Shown piece by piece: positions 24,720 through 33,460 of a stretch of 56,578 nt of DNA. The DNA is taken from assembly GCA_004193285.1 (NCBI GenBank), contig SECP01000057.1, forward strand, positions 1 through 56,578, given 5' to 3'. The notes below the pieces were generated by a model. The model did no database searches and was not told where the DNA came from. It worked only from the letters and a program-made list of their open reading frames with translations. Made by a program: the position numbers and the translations under genes. How positions within the stretch are numbered: the first letter of the stretch is position 1; the number at the start of each line of letters is the position of its first letter. The DNA is from Myxococcales bacterium (GTDB lineage Bacteria > Myxococcota_A > Polyangia > Polyangiales > Polyangiaceae).

Positions 24720-26069
24720 TCAAAGGCCCGCGATCGGGGCGCTGATGGGGTCGCCGTACTCGGCCGTCTCCACCCCCAAGTAGTTCAAAATCGACCCGTG
24801 CAGCGCGCCGGTCGGCTTGTTGCCGGCCAGCACGCGCCGGCCGGTCTCGAACCCGCCGGCATGACCCGCGAGCAGGATGGGCATGTTCTTCCGGCCGTGG
24901 GAGTCGCCGTCGCCATTTTCCGACGTGTAAAGCACGAGCGACTCGTCGAGCAGGCTGCCGCTAGCGCCGCTGCTCGCTTTCAGCTGATTGATCAGGTTCG
25001 TGAAGCGCCGCACCTTGAAGCGCGAGGTCTGCAGCACGCGCGCGTCCGCGATGGCCTTGGCTTGATCGGCGGGCAAGCCGTCCAGATCCGTCGCTCGGTC
25101 ACGGTCGCCCAGCTTGTGCGAGATGAAGTGATCGCTCCAGTCCGCTACGCCGTCCGCAAGCGCGTACTTCTTGAAGTCCAGGGCCCAGCTGTTGGAGTAC
25201 TGCAGCACCAGCACGCGCGTGAGGTCGCAAGAAAGCGCGAGCACGCCGAGGTCCACCATCTGCTTCATCTTCGTGTGCATGTCCGGCGCTGCCCCGGGCG
25301 CGTCCGGCGCGCTGCAGCCCGGCATCAGCCCAGTTTGGAGCTGCTTTTCTAGCTCGAACACCGACTGCAAGTGCTGCTCCACCCGCTGCTGGTCCGCGCT
25401 GCCCAAGCTCGCTTGCAGCCGCTTCGCGTCCTCTTTCACGAAGTCCAGCACGCTCTGCTTGCGCGCGCGGATCTGAGTCATGTCTTGACCGGGGCTCGCC
25501 AAATCTTTGAAGAGCGTATCGAAGATCTGCTTGGGGCTTCGGAACACGTCCTCCGCCTGGCCGCCGGCACGGAAGCTCACGAAGCCCTGGGTGATCTCGG
25601 TGTCCGTGGTGGCGGAAAAGGTGAGGCTTTTGTACGGCGTGGTGCCGGCGATGCGATCGGCCAGGTACTGGTCGAGAGTCGCCACCTTGGGAACGGAGGG
25701 CTCGCCGCCGTCCTTGTGTGCGCAAAGCGCCATCGCGGGGCTGTGAATGGCGGTGCAAATCCCCTGGTGGTCCACCCCGGATACGAGCGTCACGTCGTCG
25801 ACTATCGAAGTCCCGGCGGGCCACTCTCCCTCGGCCGCGAAGCCGCCGTTCAAGTCCACGATCGCAGGCTTGAGGTCCGCGGCGGTGAGCTTGCCGGCGC
25901 CGGCCGGGTGCCAAATGCCGGGGTCCGTGCCGTTCGGCATGAAAAACGCGACGAAGCGCTTGGGCGCTACGCTCTGCGCGCTGGCGCGGCGTGGGCGCAT
26001 CGCCTCCAAAAAGGGCAGCGCGAGCAGGATGCCGGCGCCGCGCAGGGCGGTACGTCGGGACAGAATCAT
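24720..26069 (-). CDS. DUF1552 family exported protein (first copy)
   Basis: 449 residues. The N-terminus LSRRTALRGAGILLALPFLEAM...RRASAQ looks like a twin-arginine-type signal. The mature protein has the DUF1552 hallmarks: KRFVAFFMPNGTDPGIWHPAG, VTLVSGVDHQ, and HSPAMALCAHKDGGEPSVPKVATLDQYLADRIAG, followed by late blocks SLDESLVLYTSENGDGDSHGRKNMPILLAGHAGG-like. This domain is found with DUF1592-type cytochrome proteins in Planctomycetes and Myxococcota; the function is not established. The ATG at 26069 overlaps the stop of the upstream DUF1592-type gene (ATGA), so the pair is co-translated. The longer frame to 26240 is rejected because it would place the signal inside the protein. Confidence 0.85.
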   Translation of the reverse strand: MILSRRTALRGAGILLALPFLEAMRPRRASAQSVAPKRFVAFFMPNGTDPGIWHPAGAGKLTAADLKPAIVDLNGGFAAEGEWPAGTSIVDDVTLVSGVDHQGICTAIHSPAMALCAHKDGGEPSVPKVATLDQYLADRIAGTTPYKSLTFSATTDTEITQGFVSFRAGGQAEDVFRSPKQIFDTLFKDLASPGQDMTQIRARKQSVLDFVKEDAKRLQASLGSADQQRVEQHLQSVFELEKQLQTGLMPGCSAPDAPGAAPDMHTKMKQMVDLGVLALSCDLTRVLVLQYSNSWALDFKKYALADGVADWSDHFISHKLGDRDRATDLDGLPADQAKAIADARVLQTSRFKVRRFTNLINQLKASSGASGSLLDESLVLYTSENGDGDSHGRKNMPILLAGHAGGFETGRRVLAGNKPTGALHGSILNYLGVETAEYGDPISAPIAGL

Positions 26070-27745
26070 TGGGGTGCCCTCCTCATCCGAAAGCTTGGTG
26101 CCGAAGTGAGCGCAGAGATCAGGCTCGGAAAGCCGTAGCCGCTCTCCGCGAAGCGCTTGCCCACCGACTGGAGCATGCAGCGGTCCGCATCGCCCGGGAA
26201 ACGACCTTGCGTGTAAACGAACGCCTTTTCGGCAACGCATGACGCGAGCTGCGGCATCTGCTTCAGCTCCGCCGATAGCTCGGCGAGCGACGTGAAGTCC
26301 GGGTTCTGCGCGCCCTCGAACCGCGGCGTGAGCCCGTAGTCACTCGGCTTGACGCTCGCGTCGTAGTGGCCAGCCGCGTCGTACTGCGCGAAGCCGGCGC
26401 CGAGCGGGTCGATCTGCGCGTGGCAGCCCCCGCACGCGGCTTCCGTATTCCGCTTCTGGATCACCTGCAGGTAGGTCAAACCCGAGAGCTCCGAAGACAG
26501 CTCCGACAAGAGGCCGGCCGGAACCTCCAGCTTTTGGCAGAGGAAAGCGCCGCGCAGCCACTTGCCGCGGTAGGCGAGCAGGTCAGCGTCACTCTTGGCC
26601 GAGATCAGCGCGGCATGGGTGAGGAGGCCCGTCTTCTCACGGGGGTGGCCCGCCGGAAACGTGACCTTCTGCAAGCCTTCCCCGCTCGTGGCAAGTCCGT
26701 AGAAAGCTCCGAGCGCGGGGGTCACGAACGTGTAGTTCGCGGTCAGCGCGTCGGTCAGCGCGACGCCGGGCGACCACGCAAAGTCTTGCAGCAGCGCGGC
26801 GGACTCCTCGATCATCTGCGGTAGCAGCGCGTCGTCCCACCCCGCCGGCGGCGTATTGGGTCGACGCAGCTCCTCGAAGTCCAACCATTGCTTGAAGAAA
26901 GACTGGAAGAAGACGCTCGCCCGCGGGTCCTTCAACAGCTGCGTGGTGGCGGCTTCCAGCCCGGCCGGAGTCGCGAGCGCGCCTTGTTCGGCGCTCGCCA
27001 GCAGCTCCGCGCTCGGACTCCGACCCCAAATACTGAACGAGAGCCGCGACGCGAGCTCCAGCGGCGAAAGCTCCGCCACTCCACCATTCGAGGCTCCGCC
27101 CACCTCCACCCGAAACAAGAAGCTCGCGGAAGAGAGCAGCGCCTCGATCGCGAAGACGAAGCGATCTTCCACGCTGGTGGCAGACGTTTGCGCGCGCATC
27201 ACCAGGCTGTCCACCTCGAGCTGGGTGAGCGCCCGCCGGTACGCGAGCTTGCCGAAGCGCGCGACGAAGGCCGGCAGGCAGTCGCTGGCGGACGGCATGC
27301 AGCCGAGCACCTTGGTTCGGCGCGCTTCGTCCGCCAACAGAGCCGTGCCCAGCTTGGAGGCGACGTCCACATAGGCGCGGAGGTGTTGGTCCGAAAGGCT
27401 CTGCAGCGCCGCGATGGTGCGAAAGCCCTCCTGGTCGCCGTCGGCCGGCACCTGGCTCACCTCCGGCGGGGTAGCGAGCCCGAACAGCTCTTGCAGCGAA
27501 AGCTGGTACTCCGTGCTCGTGAGCCGCCGCAGCACCTGCGCGCTCGGCTGCGCTTCGTCCGCGCAGCTAACGGGGGAGGTGCCGCTGGAGCCGAGACCAG
27601 CGCTGCCTCCCGAGCCAACGGAGCCGCTGCCGCCCCCGCTCGGCGCTGCATCCACCGGCGGTTCGCCCCCGCCGTTACAGCCGAGCGCCGCGAATACGAG
27701 GAACGGCAACACGCTCTGAGCGAACGCTGAGCTCGATGAAGTCAT
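26066..27745 (-). CDS. DUF1592/DUF1588-type cytochrome-like lipoprotein (first copy)
   Basis: 559 residues. Lipobox FAALGC followed by a Gly/Ser linker. The usual domain run of this planctomycete/myxobacterial family follows: DUF1587-like start (VLRRLTSTEYQLSLQELFGL), DUF1595-like (CLPAFVARFGKLAYRRALTQLEVDSLV), DUF1592 (FRVEVGG...LASRLSFSIWGRSPSAELL; FFKQWLDFEELRRP), DUF1588 with a single haem c motif ACGGCHAQIDPLGAGFAQYD, and a DUF1585-like end (VAEKAFVYTQGRFPGDADRCML). It is predicted to be a surface or periplasmic c-type cytochrome working with the co-translated DUF1552 protein. The ATG at 27745 is preferred; the frame could start 15 bases earlier at a GTG. Confidence 0.85.
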   Translation of the reverse strand: MTSSSSAFAQSVLPFLVFAALGCNGGGEPPVDAAPSGGGSGSVGSGGSAGLGSSGTSPVSCADEAQPSAQVLRRLTSTEYQLSLQELFGLATPPEVSQVPADGDQEGFRTIAALQSLSDQHLRAYVDVASKLGTALLADEARRTKVLGCMPSASDCLPAFVARFGKLAYRRALTQLEVDSLVMRAQTSATSVEDRFVFAIEALLSSASFLFRVEVGGASNGGVAELSPLELASRLSFSIWGRSPSAELLASAEQGALATPAGLEAATTQLLKDPRASVFFQSFFKQWLDFEELRRPNTPPAGWDDALLPQMIEESAALLQDFAWSPGVALTDALTANYTFVTPALGAFYGLATSGEGLQKVTFPAGHPREKTGLLTHAALISAKSDADLLAYRGKWLRGAFLCQKLEVPAGLLSELSSELSGLTYLQVIQKRNTEAACGGCHAQIDPLGAGFAQYDAAGHYDASVKPSDYGLTPRFEGAQNPDFTSLAELSAELKQMPQLASCVAEKAFVYTQGRFPGDADRCMLQSVGKRFAESGYGFPSLISALTSAPSFRMRRAPQ

Positions 27746-27914
27746 GGGAGATCGCCTCACGGGAGTGAGTGCACGGCACTTGCCCCGCTCATCACAACGT
27801 AGATGAGTTTTTCAGGGCCAAGGCGATTTACGAAGGCACCCGGCGCGATTGCAATGACGCGCAACCTTTCGGGCAGGAGGCGCTAGAAACTACATCGGTG
27901 ACGGTTGTGGCTCT

Positions 27915-29222
27915 TCACTCGGGCGCTCGACAGACGGAGTCGTCGTAGCAGAGCCCGCCGACGCATTGGCTAGTCGCACAGTCCGACTTCACCGCGCACG
28001 GCTCGCCTACACGCGCGTGGTACTCGCACGAGCCGTTCACGCAGCGGCTGAACGTACAACGCGTGCCGTCACAAGCATCACCGGGATAGCGCGCCGTGGC
28101 ACACTTCTGTTCGAAACAGACCAGGCCCGGTGCGCAGTCATCATCGCCGCCGCACGGAGCGCCCTGCGCTCCCAACGCCGCGCATTTTTCCGAGATGCAG
28201 GCCAAGCCGCTTTGGCAGTCCTCGTCCTCTCCGCAATCCTGACCGGCTGGACCAGGCGGCTGGCAGGTGCCGAGCGTCGCGGCCGCGCCGCTCCCAGCCC
28301 CCACGCAGTGCAATCCGTCCGTGCACGCGTAAGCCGCCCCGGCTCGGCAGGCTCCTCCCTCCGGGCTCTGTTTGCGGCACTTCCCCTCGCCGTTTGGGTC
28401 ATCGCACCAGAGGTGAATCGCGCACTGAGCCAGTGAGCCCTGCGCGCCGCTGCCCGTCGGGCCACAGGGCTCGCCCTCCAGCCGCCCCGTCTCGCACTGG
28501 CCGACCTCGTTGCACCAGAGGTTGCCCGGACAGATCTCGCCTCGAGGGCAAGACAGCCCGTATTCGCACCCGAATTCACAAGGCGAGCCTGGCTGCTGCT
28601 GCGGCGCGCAAGCGACTCCATCGCAGGAGAGCCCTTCCGCGCAGCGCTTGCCCTCCGTGCAGCTCTGCCCTTCGCTGGCGGGAGCCAGGCACTCCCCTGG
28701 GCACTGCGCCTTGCCTCCTTGATAGCAGTAAGAGCCTTCCGTGCATTCGCCGCTCGAGGAGCAAGCTTCTCCCACCCTGAGCTTGGGCTTCACGGCTCCC
28801 GGGCAGTATTGCAGCACGTCGTAAATATCCGGAGTGAAGATGAACTCCGCGAACGTGCAAGGAGACGCTTCGAACCGCGCGTGGCACACCCCCACTTGTC
28901 TCGGATCGTAGTCGACCGCTCCGCGCTCGGCGGCCGCGGTCAGCTGCGGGAGCCCAAAGCAGGTGAGCTCACGCTCGCAATGCGCGGCGTTCTCGTAGCG
29001 AGCTCCCTGGCACTGCATCAAGTAGACGCACAAGTCCCGCGTGAAGAGCGGGCACAAGTCACTGATCGCGATGGGCGGCGCCGCGCCGGTACCCGCGCTG
29101 CCGCTGCCGCCCGTGCCTGTGCCTGCCGCGCCAGCGCCGCCCGATGGCGGTTCCGCCGGTGTGCCGCTGCCGCACGCCAAAATCGCTACCGCACCCCAAG
29201 CCCCCAACGCCGCCCAACGCAT
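27915..29222 (-). CDS. Disulfide-rich lipoprotein with Dickkopf-like cysteine repeats
   Basis: 435 residues. Signal with lipobox ILAC, then a Gly/Ala/Ser linker. The N-terminal folded part (about 55-140) has sparse cysteines (DLCPLFTRDLCVYLMQCQGARYENAAHCERELTCFG), a pattern seen in many myxobacterial lipoproteins. From about 150 to the end, repeated units of the type GxxCxxxxDCxxGLxCxxxxC follow (for example APCGGDDDCAPGLVCFEQKC), similar to Dickkopf/colipase-like cysteine repeats. The mature protein must be oxidised outside the cytoplasm. Role unknown. An ATG 12 bases upstream is also possible. Confidence 0.72.
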   Translation of the reverse strand: MRWAALGAWGAVAILACGSGTPAEPPSGGAGAAGTGTGGSGSAGTGAAPPIAISDLCPLFTRDLCVYLMQCQGARYENAAHCERELTCFGLPQLTAAAERGAVDYDPRQVGVCHARFEASPCTFAEFIFTPDIYDVLQYCPGAVKPKLRVGEACSSSGECTEGSYCYQGGKAQCPGECLAPASEGQSCTEGKRCAEGLSCDGVACAPQQQPGSPCEFGCEYGLSCPRGEICPGNLWCNEVGQCETGRLEGEPCGPTGSGAQGSLAQCAIHLWCDDPNGEGKCRKQSPEGGACRAGAAYACTDGLHCVGAGSGAAATLGTCQPPGPAGQDCGEDEDCQSGLACISEKCAALGAQGAPCGGDDDCAPGLVCFEQKCATARYPGDACDGTRCTFSRCVNGSCEYHARVGEPCAVKSDCATSQCVGGLCYDDSVCRAPE

Positions 29223-29284
29223 GCCCGGCAGCATAGCCGAGCCGCCAGGAGGGGACGCAAGTGGTTTGCGCCCAGCTCGTGGGA

Positions 29285-29794
29285 CTAGCGCTTCAGCGAA
29301 TCCAAGTGCTGACGGTGGCGGCCCTGCAACTCGACGTAATCATTCTGACTGAGGCCGAGTGATTTGGTGATCTGCCGTAGCAGGTTGGTTTCCGCGACGC
29401 TGATTGACGAGTCCGCCGCGGCCAAGTCGATGAGCGCGCTGAGCACCTCGCGCCGCAACTCCACGTCCGCCAGCTCCACCAGGGCGCGCGCGTAGCGCGG
29501 GATCTGTACCGTGGACACCTCCACGATGTGCTCGCGCAGCGCGCCGCAGATCGCGTCGATCCCAACGGGAGTCATGCCGCTGACGCGCGCTAGCTCCTCG
29601 CGAACACGCGCCTCTTCCGCCGCGGAGTAGTTTCGGTCCGCATACGCGACCGCGCCGAGCAACCCCGCCATGCTCGTGACCACGGTCACCGTCTCGCTGT
29701 CCGCGCTGGGTAGGTGCTCCTGAATGCTGCGTCGTAGCGCGTCCGCGCCCGCGCTCTCCGGAGCCGTGTCACCTCGAAGCCAACGACCGAACAT
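29285..29794 (-). CDS. TerB-family protein
   Basis: 169 residues, helical. The TerB/DjlA-like domain is indicated by VTSMAGLLGAVAYADRNYSAAEEARVREELARVSG and, later, LIDLAAADSSISVAETNLLRQITKSLGLSQNDY, which have the conserved acidic positions (A-x-AD; D-x-S-I-S-x-x-E) of TerB repeats. The family is named for tellurite resistance but is widely present in stress and envelope systems, possibly metal-binding. It lies 56 bases downstream of the sigma-factor/membrane-protein genes in the same direction, so co-transcription is possible. The ter partners (terC, terD) are absent here. Confidence 0.8.
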   Translation of the reverse strand: MFGRWLRGDTAPESAGADALRRSIQEHLPSADSETVTVVTSMAGLLGAVAYADRNYSAAEEARVREELARVSGMTPVGIDAICGALREHIVEVSTVQIPRYARALVELADVELRREVLSALIDLAAADSSISVAETNLLRQITKSLGLSQNDYVELQGRHRQHLDSLKR

Positions 29795-29850
29795 GCCGGA
29801 TTCCTAGCACGGCCGGCGACGGCTCGAGAGCGTCCGGCCTGGCTCGTGGA

Positions 29851-30411
29851 TTACGAGGTCGCGCTGGCGAGTCGGGAGCGAGCCGCGCTGGCCAGAAGCA
29901 GTCCGCCGACGAGGCCGGCAACCAGGCCGATCGCCTCCCCGGTGAACAGCGTCGCGCACTTCAAGACGGCCACCGACGTGAGCCCTGCGGCCATGCCGGC
30001 CGCCGTCTGCCACCAGGAAGCGCGACCGAAGGGGACGACCGCCGCGAGCGCTACGCCCACCCCGGCTCCGGCGAGCAGGCAAGCGCCGGGCATCGTGCAG
30101 CAGTCAGCGCCCGGCATCGCGTTCATGTCGCAGCACGGACGCAGGATGGACATCGGCAGGCATTGCGTGACGACCCCACCGAGCAAACCGTAGAACGCGC
30201 CCCGCTGAAAGCTTTGACCGACCCAGTGCGCGAGCACCCAAACCCCGAGCGCGAGCGGCAACCAGCGAAGGGACGCCGCACCTGTCGTCAGCCAACCCAG
30301 CAGCGCCAAGAGCAGCGTGACCGCCAGCGCCTTTTCGAAGGCGGAGCGGAGTCGGCCGAGCTCGTAGGCCCGGAGCGCGCGGCGGTAGGACTGCGTTGCT
30401 TTAACCGACAT
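29851..30411 (-). CDS. Membrane protein with Cys-Cys/Met-rich loop, possible partner of the sigma factor
   Basis: 186 residues. A basic N-terminal helix (about 5-27, SYRRALRAYELGRLRSAFEKA) precedes about five or six hydrophobic segments. Between two of them lies a striking loop containing CCDMNAMPGADCCTMPGAC (about 94-112), rich in Cys and Met and therefore suited to binding Cu(I) or a similar soft metal. The gene overlaps the sigma-factor gene by 11 bases, so the two are coupled; membrane proteins in this position are often anti-sigma factors. I do not recognise the family. Inference: a metal- or thiol-sensing membrane partner, possibly an anti-sigma factor with an unusual fold. Confidence 0.65.
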   Translation of the reverse strand: MSVKATQSYRRALRAYELGRLRSAFEKALAVTLLLALLGWLTTGAASLRWLPLALGVWVLAHWVGQSFQRGAFYGLLGGVVTQCLPMSILRPCCDMNAMPGADCCTMPGACLLAGAGVGVALAAVVPFGRASWWQTAAGMAAGLTSVAVLKCATLFTGEAIGLVAGLVGGLLLASAARSRLASATS

Positions 30412-30940
30412 GGTCAGCTCCCAACAGTAGGCGTAGCTTGGCGTACGCACGAGACAGGCGTTTGCGAAGCGTCGCCGGCTTCAAGTCTGGCGGGGTGGCC
30501 CGGCCCAGTAGCGCCGCGATGGCGCCCGCAGAGTCCGAGTCCAGCTCCGCGAGCGCGCCTTCGAGCGCTCGCTCCAGCTCGCGCTGGAGGAGCCGGTCCT
30601 CCGCGTCCGCGTCGATTGCGAGGCCGCGCGCCGCCGCTTCTTCATCCAGCACCCACCGCGCGCCTCGTCGGCGCTCGGCTTGCAGCTCGTTGCCCAAGAT
30701 CGCGTAGAACCAGGGCAGGCAAGGGCGCCCCGGGGTGAAGTCACTGGCGCGCGCGAACACGCGCTCGAGCACCTGCTGCGCCACGTCCTCCGCGGCTGCC
30801 TCGCCGACCCGCTGGCGAGCGAGGCGGAGTGCCCGCGGGCCGAGCTCCGCGAACAGGCTCGGGAACGCCGCACGATCGCCACGCGCCAAACGGCTCATGA
30901 GCAGGTCGAGCTGCGCCTCTCGGATCGCGGAGTCCGGCAA
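30401..30940 (-). CDS. ECF-like RNA polymerase sigma factor
   Basis: 179 residues from a TTG start with an upstream GAAGG; an ATG at 30898 would shorten it by 14. Region 2 is seen as LLMSRLARGDRAAFPSLFAELGPRALRLARQRVGEAAAEDVAQQVLERVFARA, with the promoter-melting part TPGRPCLPWFYAILGNELQAERRR. Region 4 is compressed but shows GAIAALLGRATPPDLKPATLRKRLSRAYAKLR, the C-terminal helix-turn-helix and recognition helix. It is followed by an overlapping membrane-protein gene (putative anti-sigma) and preceded by a gene for a tiny secreted Cys-Cys protein 6 bases upstream. Its own promoter specificity cannot be read from the sequence. Confidence 0.8.
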   Translation of the reverse strand: MPDSAIREAQLDLLMSRLARGDRAAFPSLFAELGPRALRLARQRVGEAAAEDVAQQVLERVFARASDFTPGRPCLPWFYAILGNELQAERRRGARWVLDEEAAARGLAIDADAEDRLLQRELERALEGALAELDSDSAGAIAALLGRATPPDLKPATLRKRLSRAYAKLRLLLGADHVG

Positions 30941-30946
30941 AGGCCT

Positions 30947-31132
30947 TCAGTGGCGGTTCTTGGACGCGCAGCAGGGCGCCCCGGGGTGACAGCACGGCGA
31001 GCCTGCATAGCAGCAGTCGTCGTCTTCCTGGGCGTAGACGTGGGCGGCGTAGCCCAGACCCATACCTACGACCGACAGGGCGGCCAAGGCGGGCAGAAAC
31101 AAGCGGCTCCGGAGATTGGCGAAAACCTTCAT
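30947..31132 (-). CDS. Tiny secreted protein with three Cys-Cys pairs
   Basis: 61 residues. A Sec signal peptide (basic MKVFANLRSR, hydrophobic core, likely cleavage after VYA) leaves a mature peptide of about 28 residues, DDDCCYAGSPCCHPGAPCCASKNRH at its end, with three CC pairs, a double His environment and an acidic start. It could chelate metal (Cu, Zn) or form a knotted disulfide peptide. It lies 76 bases after nrfA and 6 bases before the sigma-factor gene, all on the same strand. The membrane protein two genes on carries a matching Cys-Cys motif, which suggests a shared role. No homologue is known to me. Confidence 0.65.
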   Translation of the reverse strand: MKVFANLRSRLFLPALAALSVVGMGLGYAAHVYAQEDDDCCYAGSPCCHPGAPCCASKNRH

Positions 31133-31208
31133 ACCGGTTACTAGCGCCGGCCAGCGCCCGTGTGACCGGAGCCGTCGCTTTTTCGGAATTTATGGGTGCG
31201 TGATTTCC

Positions 31209-32741
31209 CTACTTGGGGCGTGTCCCGCTGCCGCTAGGGGCCGGAGCCGCGCTACTCGGGGGCAACGGCGCGGAGCCGGCGGCGGGCGCGGCTGGCACCA
31301 GATCCGGAGCTCGGGCGCGCAGGGCCGCTATTTGGCCCTGGCGAGCGAAATCTGCAGCCTCGCCCAAGATCCGTGCCGCCTCCTGCGGAGCATGAAATCC
31401 CATGCTGTTTTCCGCCGCGATGTAGTCCAGCCGCCACTGCGCCCGGCGCTGCAGAGCGAGGGCCGGCTCGAGCGCGGCTTCGCCGACACCGGCCGCCCGC
31501 GCGTCCACGATGGCTTGGATGAGGTCGACGATGGCTGCCCCGCCACGCTGTAAGAGCTCGTAGTTGCGACCTTGAATCGTCGCGACTCGGGCTTGCATCT
31601 CCTGCTCGGAGGCTCGGTGGCACGTTTGGCAAGCGCGGCTCACGTTGAGCAGGGGACTTCTTACCCAATGGTCGCTCACCTTGCTGGCGCCTTCACGCAT
31701 GTACGGCATGTGGCAGTCCGCGCAAGAAACGCCGCTGCGCGCGTGGACGCCCTGACTCCACATTTCGAACTCCGGGTGCTGCGCCTTCAAGATGGGGGCG
31801 TGAGTCTCCTCGTGCTTGTAATCGTAGAACGCGCTGCCGTCGGGGAACTTCGTGCCGTCCCAGAACCGCTCTGCCTCGTCGGCACCGAGCCCATTGGCCC
31901 ACGGAAAGGTGAGCGGCATCTTGCCCCCGCAGTAGTACTCGACGTGGCACTGACCGCACACGAAAGAGCGGAGCTCATTTCGGCTCGCGTCTCGGTTGGG
32001 ATCGTACGGCTCCTTGCGCGAGCCGGCTCGCCAGATCTCGATAGACGGGATCGCGGGCACGGCCGCCGCAGACTCGGCCAGCGCCCGAATGCCGTTGATG
32101 AAACCGGGGCGTGTCACGCGGACCGACATCGTGTTCGGATCGTGGCAGTCGGGACAGCTGACGGGGTGAGCGTGGCCAGACTCGTGCAGCTTTTGGCTAA
32201 GCTCTTGATAGGAGAGCTTGAAGGTCGAGGCGAAGCCGGTCATGGCGTCCCCACCGCCCAGCTCTCGATACAGCGGCATGATCGACGCGTGGCAATGTAA
32301 GCAGCTGCCTGACTGCGGCTTCGTCAGCCGCTGCGTCGCCTCCTGATCCTCGAGCATGTAGGCGTGGCCGCGGCGGTCCCGGTAGTCGATAGAAAACGCG
32401 TAACCCAAAAACATGCGCTTGAGCCACGGGTCTCGTTCGATCTTCTCCTCGGGGAGCGCTTCGCTGCCCGCGTGACCGCCGTACTTGGTCGAGGTTCGCA
32501 GCGCCGTCTTTCGGTAGCTGTCGTACTGAGCGGGCCAGTTGCGACCCCACTTCGCTGGATCCGTATCCTTCTCGGTCACCTCGACGACCCGCACGTAGGG
32601 CACCCGCTGCTCCGCCTTGCGTTCGGAGATGTTCATGAGCAGCGCGGTGACACCCGCGGCGGCGGCGGCTACCACCGCGACCAATACCCCATACGCCGCT
32701 CGACCCCGGTACCAGGACACTTGTTTGGGACTGTTCTCCAT
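31209..32741 (-). CDS. nrfA: Ammonia-forming cytochrome c nitrite reductase, catalytic subunit
   Basis: Periplasmic pentahaem enzyme that reduces nitrite to ammonium with six electrons. 510 residues with one N-terminal membrane anchor/signal (about 15-38). Five haem motifs are visible: CLHCH (147-151), CPDCH, CGQCH, CADCH and CQTCH. The NrfA landmarks RGHAYMLEDQ before haem 1 and HPEFEMWSQGVHARSGVSCADCHMPY are present. Haem 1 has CXXCH in place of the classical CXXCK, so this is the CXXCH-type NrfA. The Pro/Ala/Ser tail is unusually long. It lies 8 bases after nrfH, the normal operon order for the NrfHA type. Confidence 0.95.
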   Translation of the reverse strand: MENSPKQVSWYRGRAAYGVLVAVVAAAAAGVTALLMNISERKAEQRVPYVRVVEVTEKDTDPAKWGRNWPAQYDSYRKTALRTSTKYGGHAGSEALPEEKIERDPWLKRMFLGYAFSIDYRDRRGHAYMLEDQEATQRLTKPQSGSCLHCHASIMPLYRELGGGDAMTGFASTFKLSYQELSQKLHESGHAHPVSCPDCHDPNTMSVRVTRPGFINGIRALAESAAAVPAIPSIEIWRAGSRKEPYDPNRDASRNELRSFVCGQCHVEYYCGGKMPLTFPWANGLGADEAERFWDGTKFPDGSAFYDYKHEETHAPILKAQHPEFEMWSQGVHARSGVSCADCHMPYMREGASKVSDHWVRSPLLNVSRACQTCHRASEQEMQARVATIQGRNYELLQRGGAAIVDLIQAIVDARAAGVGEAALEPALALQRRAQWRLDYIAAENSMGFHAPQEAARILGEAADFARQGQIAALRARAPDLVPAAPAAGSAPLPPSSAAPAPSGSGTRPK

Positions 32742-32749
32742 GGCTCACC

Positions 32750-33283
32750 TCATCGCGCCGACTGGGCACGCTCGCTGGGGCTCAGCGGCCCGCCCACTCC
32801 TGCTTTGTCTCCGTGACCCGCATCCCAATGGCAATGGGTGCATGGCAAGTTCTGCGCGTCTTCGTGCCCGCTGAGGGGGGCTACTCGCCGCAGCTCAGCC
32901 GTCAGCCCCGAGTGGCAACGAACGCAGTTCTCCTGCAGAATCGCGCGCCCGGCAGCCTTCACCTCGATAGGCTCGACGAACCCGCCGGTGGTGAAGAGCT
33001 TGCCGTGACGCCAGCCGTTTTCGGCCTTTGCCAGGTACTTCGGCACGAACGCGTGCGGCAGATGGCAGTCGATGCACACCGCGGTGTGGTGATGGCCGCC
33101 CTTCTGCCAGCTATCGTACTCTCGCTGCATGATGTGGCAGTTCACGCAGGCCTTCGGATCCGTGGACAGGTACGACAAGCCTTTGGCGTAGCTGAAGGTG
33201 TAGCCGCCGACGCCAGCGAGCACGCCGAGCGCGAGCGCCAGCACTAGGGGCCCGAGGGACGCGGGCGATCCATCGACGCGCAC
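32750..33283 (-). CDS. nrfH: Cytochrome c nitrite reductase small subunit (quinol dehydrogenase)
   Basis: NapC/NirT-family tetrahaem protein (177 residues) that takes electrons from menaquinol and passes them to NrfA. One N-terminal membrane helix (about 10-32, LGPLVLALALGVLAGVGGYTF) and four haem motifs: CVNCH, CIDCH, CVRCH and CTHCH. DPKACVNCHIMQREYDSW is the usual haem 1 block with the Met that binds the first haem. The start is a GTG at 33283; it gives the normal short cytoplasmic tail. The intergenic region upstream contains palindromes listed separately. A -24/-12-like match right upstream has wrong spacing and was rejected. Confidence 0.95.
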   Translation of the reverse strand: MRVDGSPASLGPLVLALALGVLAGVGGYTFSYAKGLSYLSTDPKACVNCHIMQREYDSWQKGGHHHTAVCIDCHLPHAFVPKYLAKAENGWRHGKLFTTGGFVEPIEVKAAGRAILQENCVRCHSGLTAELRRVAPLSGHEDAQNLPCTHCHWDAGHGDKAGVGGPLSPSERAQSAR

Positions 33284-33460
33284 TCAGCGATCGGTAGCAA
33301 ACCGTGCCGCGTCTGGGAAGCGTTCCTATCAGCGATCGTGAGCGCGCGCGTGACCGAGCTACGATGTCACGCTCGCAGCGCACTGCGAGAAGCGCGCGTC
33401 TCGCGCCGGCCAGAGCTCGCTCTCTGGCGTGGCGTGTTCGTACTTGAGCTCGGATCGCGA

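Noticed and set aside
26070..26240. N-terminal extension of the first DUF1552 protein
   Set aside because: It would bury the twin-arginine-like signal and lies inside the coding region of the upstream gene.
33291..33310. Sigma54-like match upstream of nrfH (CGGCACGGTTTGCT on the minus strand)
   Set aside because: Only 8 bases separate GG and GC, where 10 are required; not counted as a promoter.
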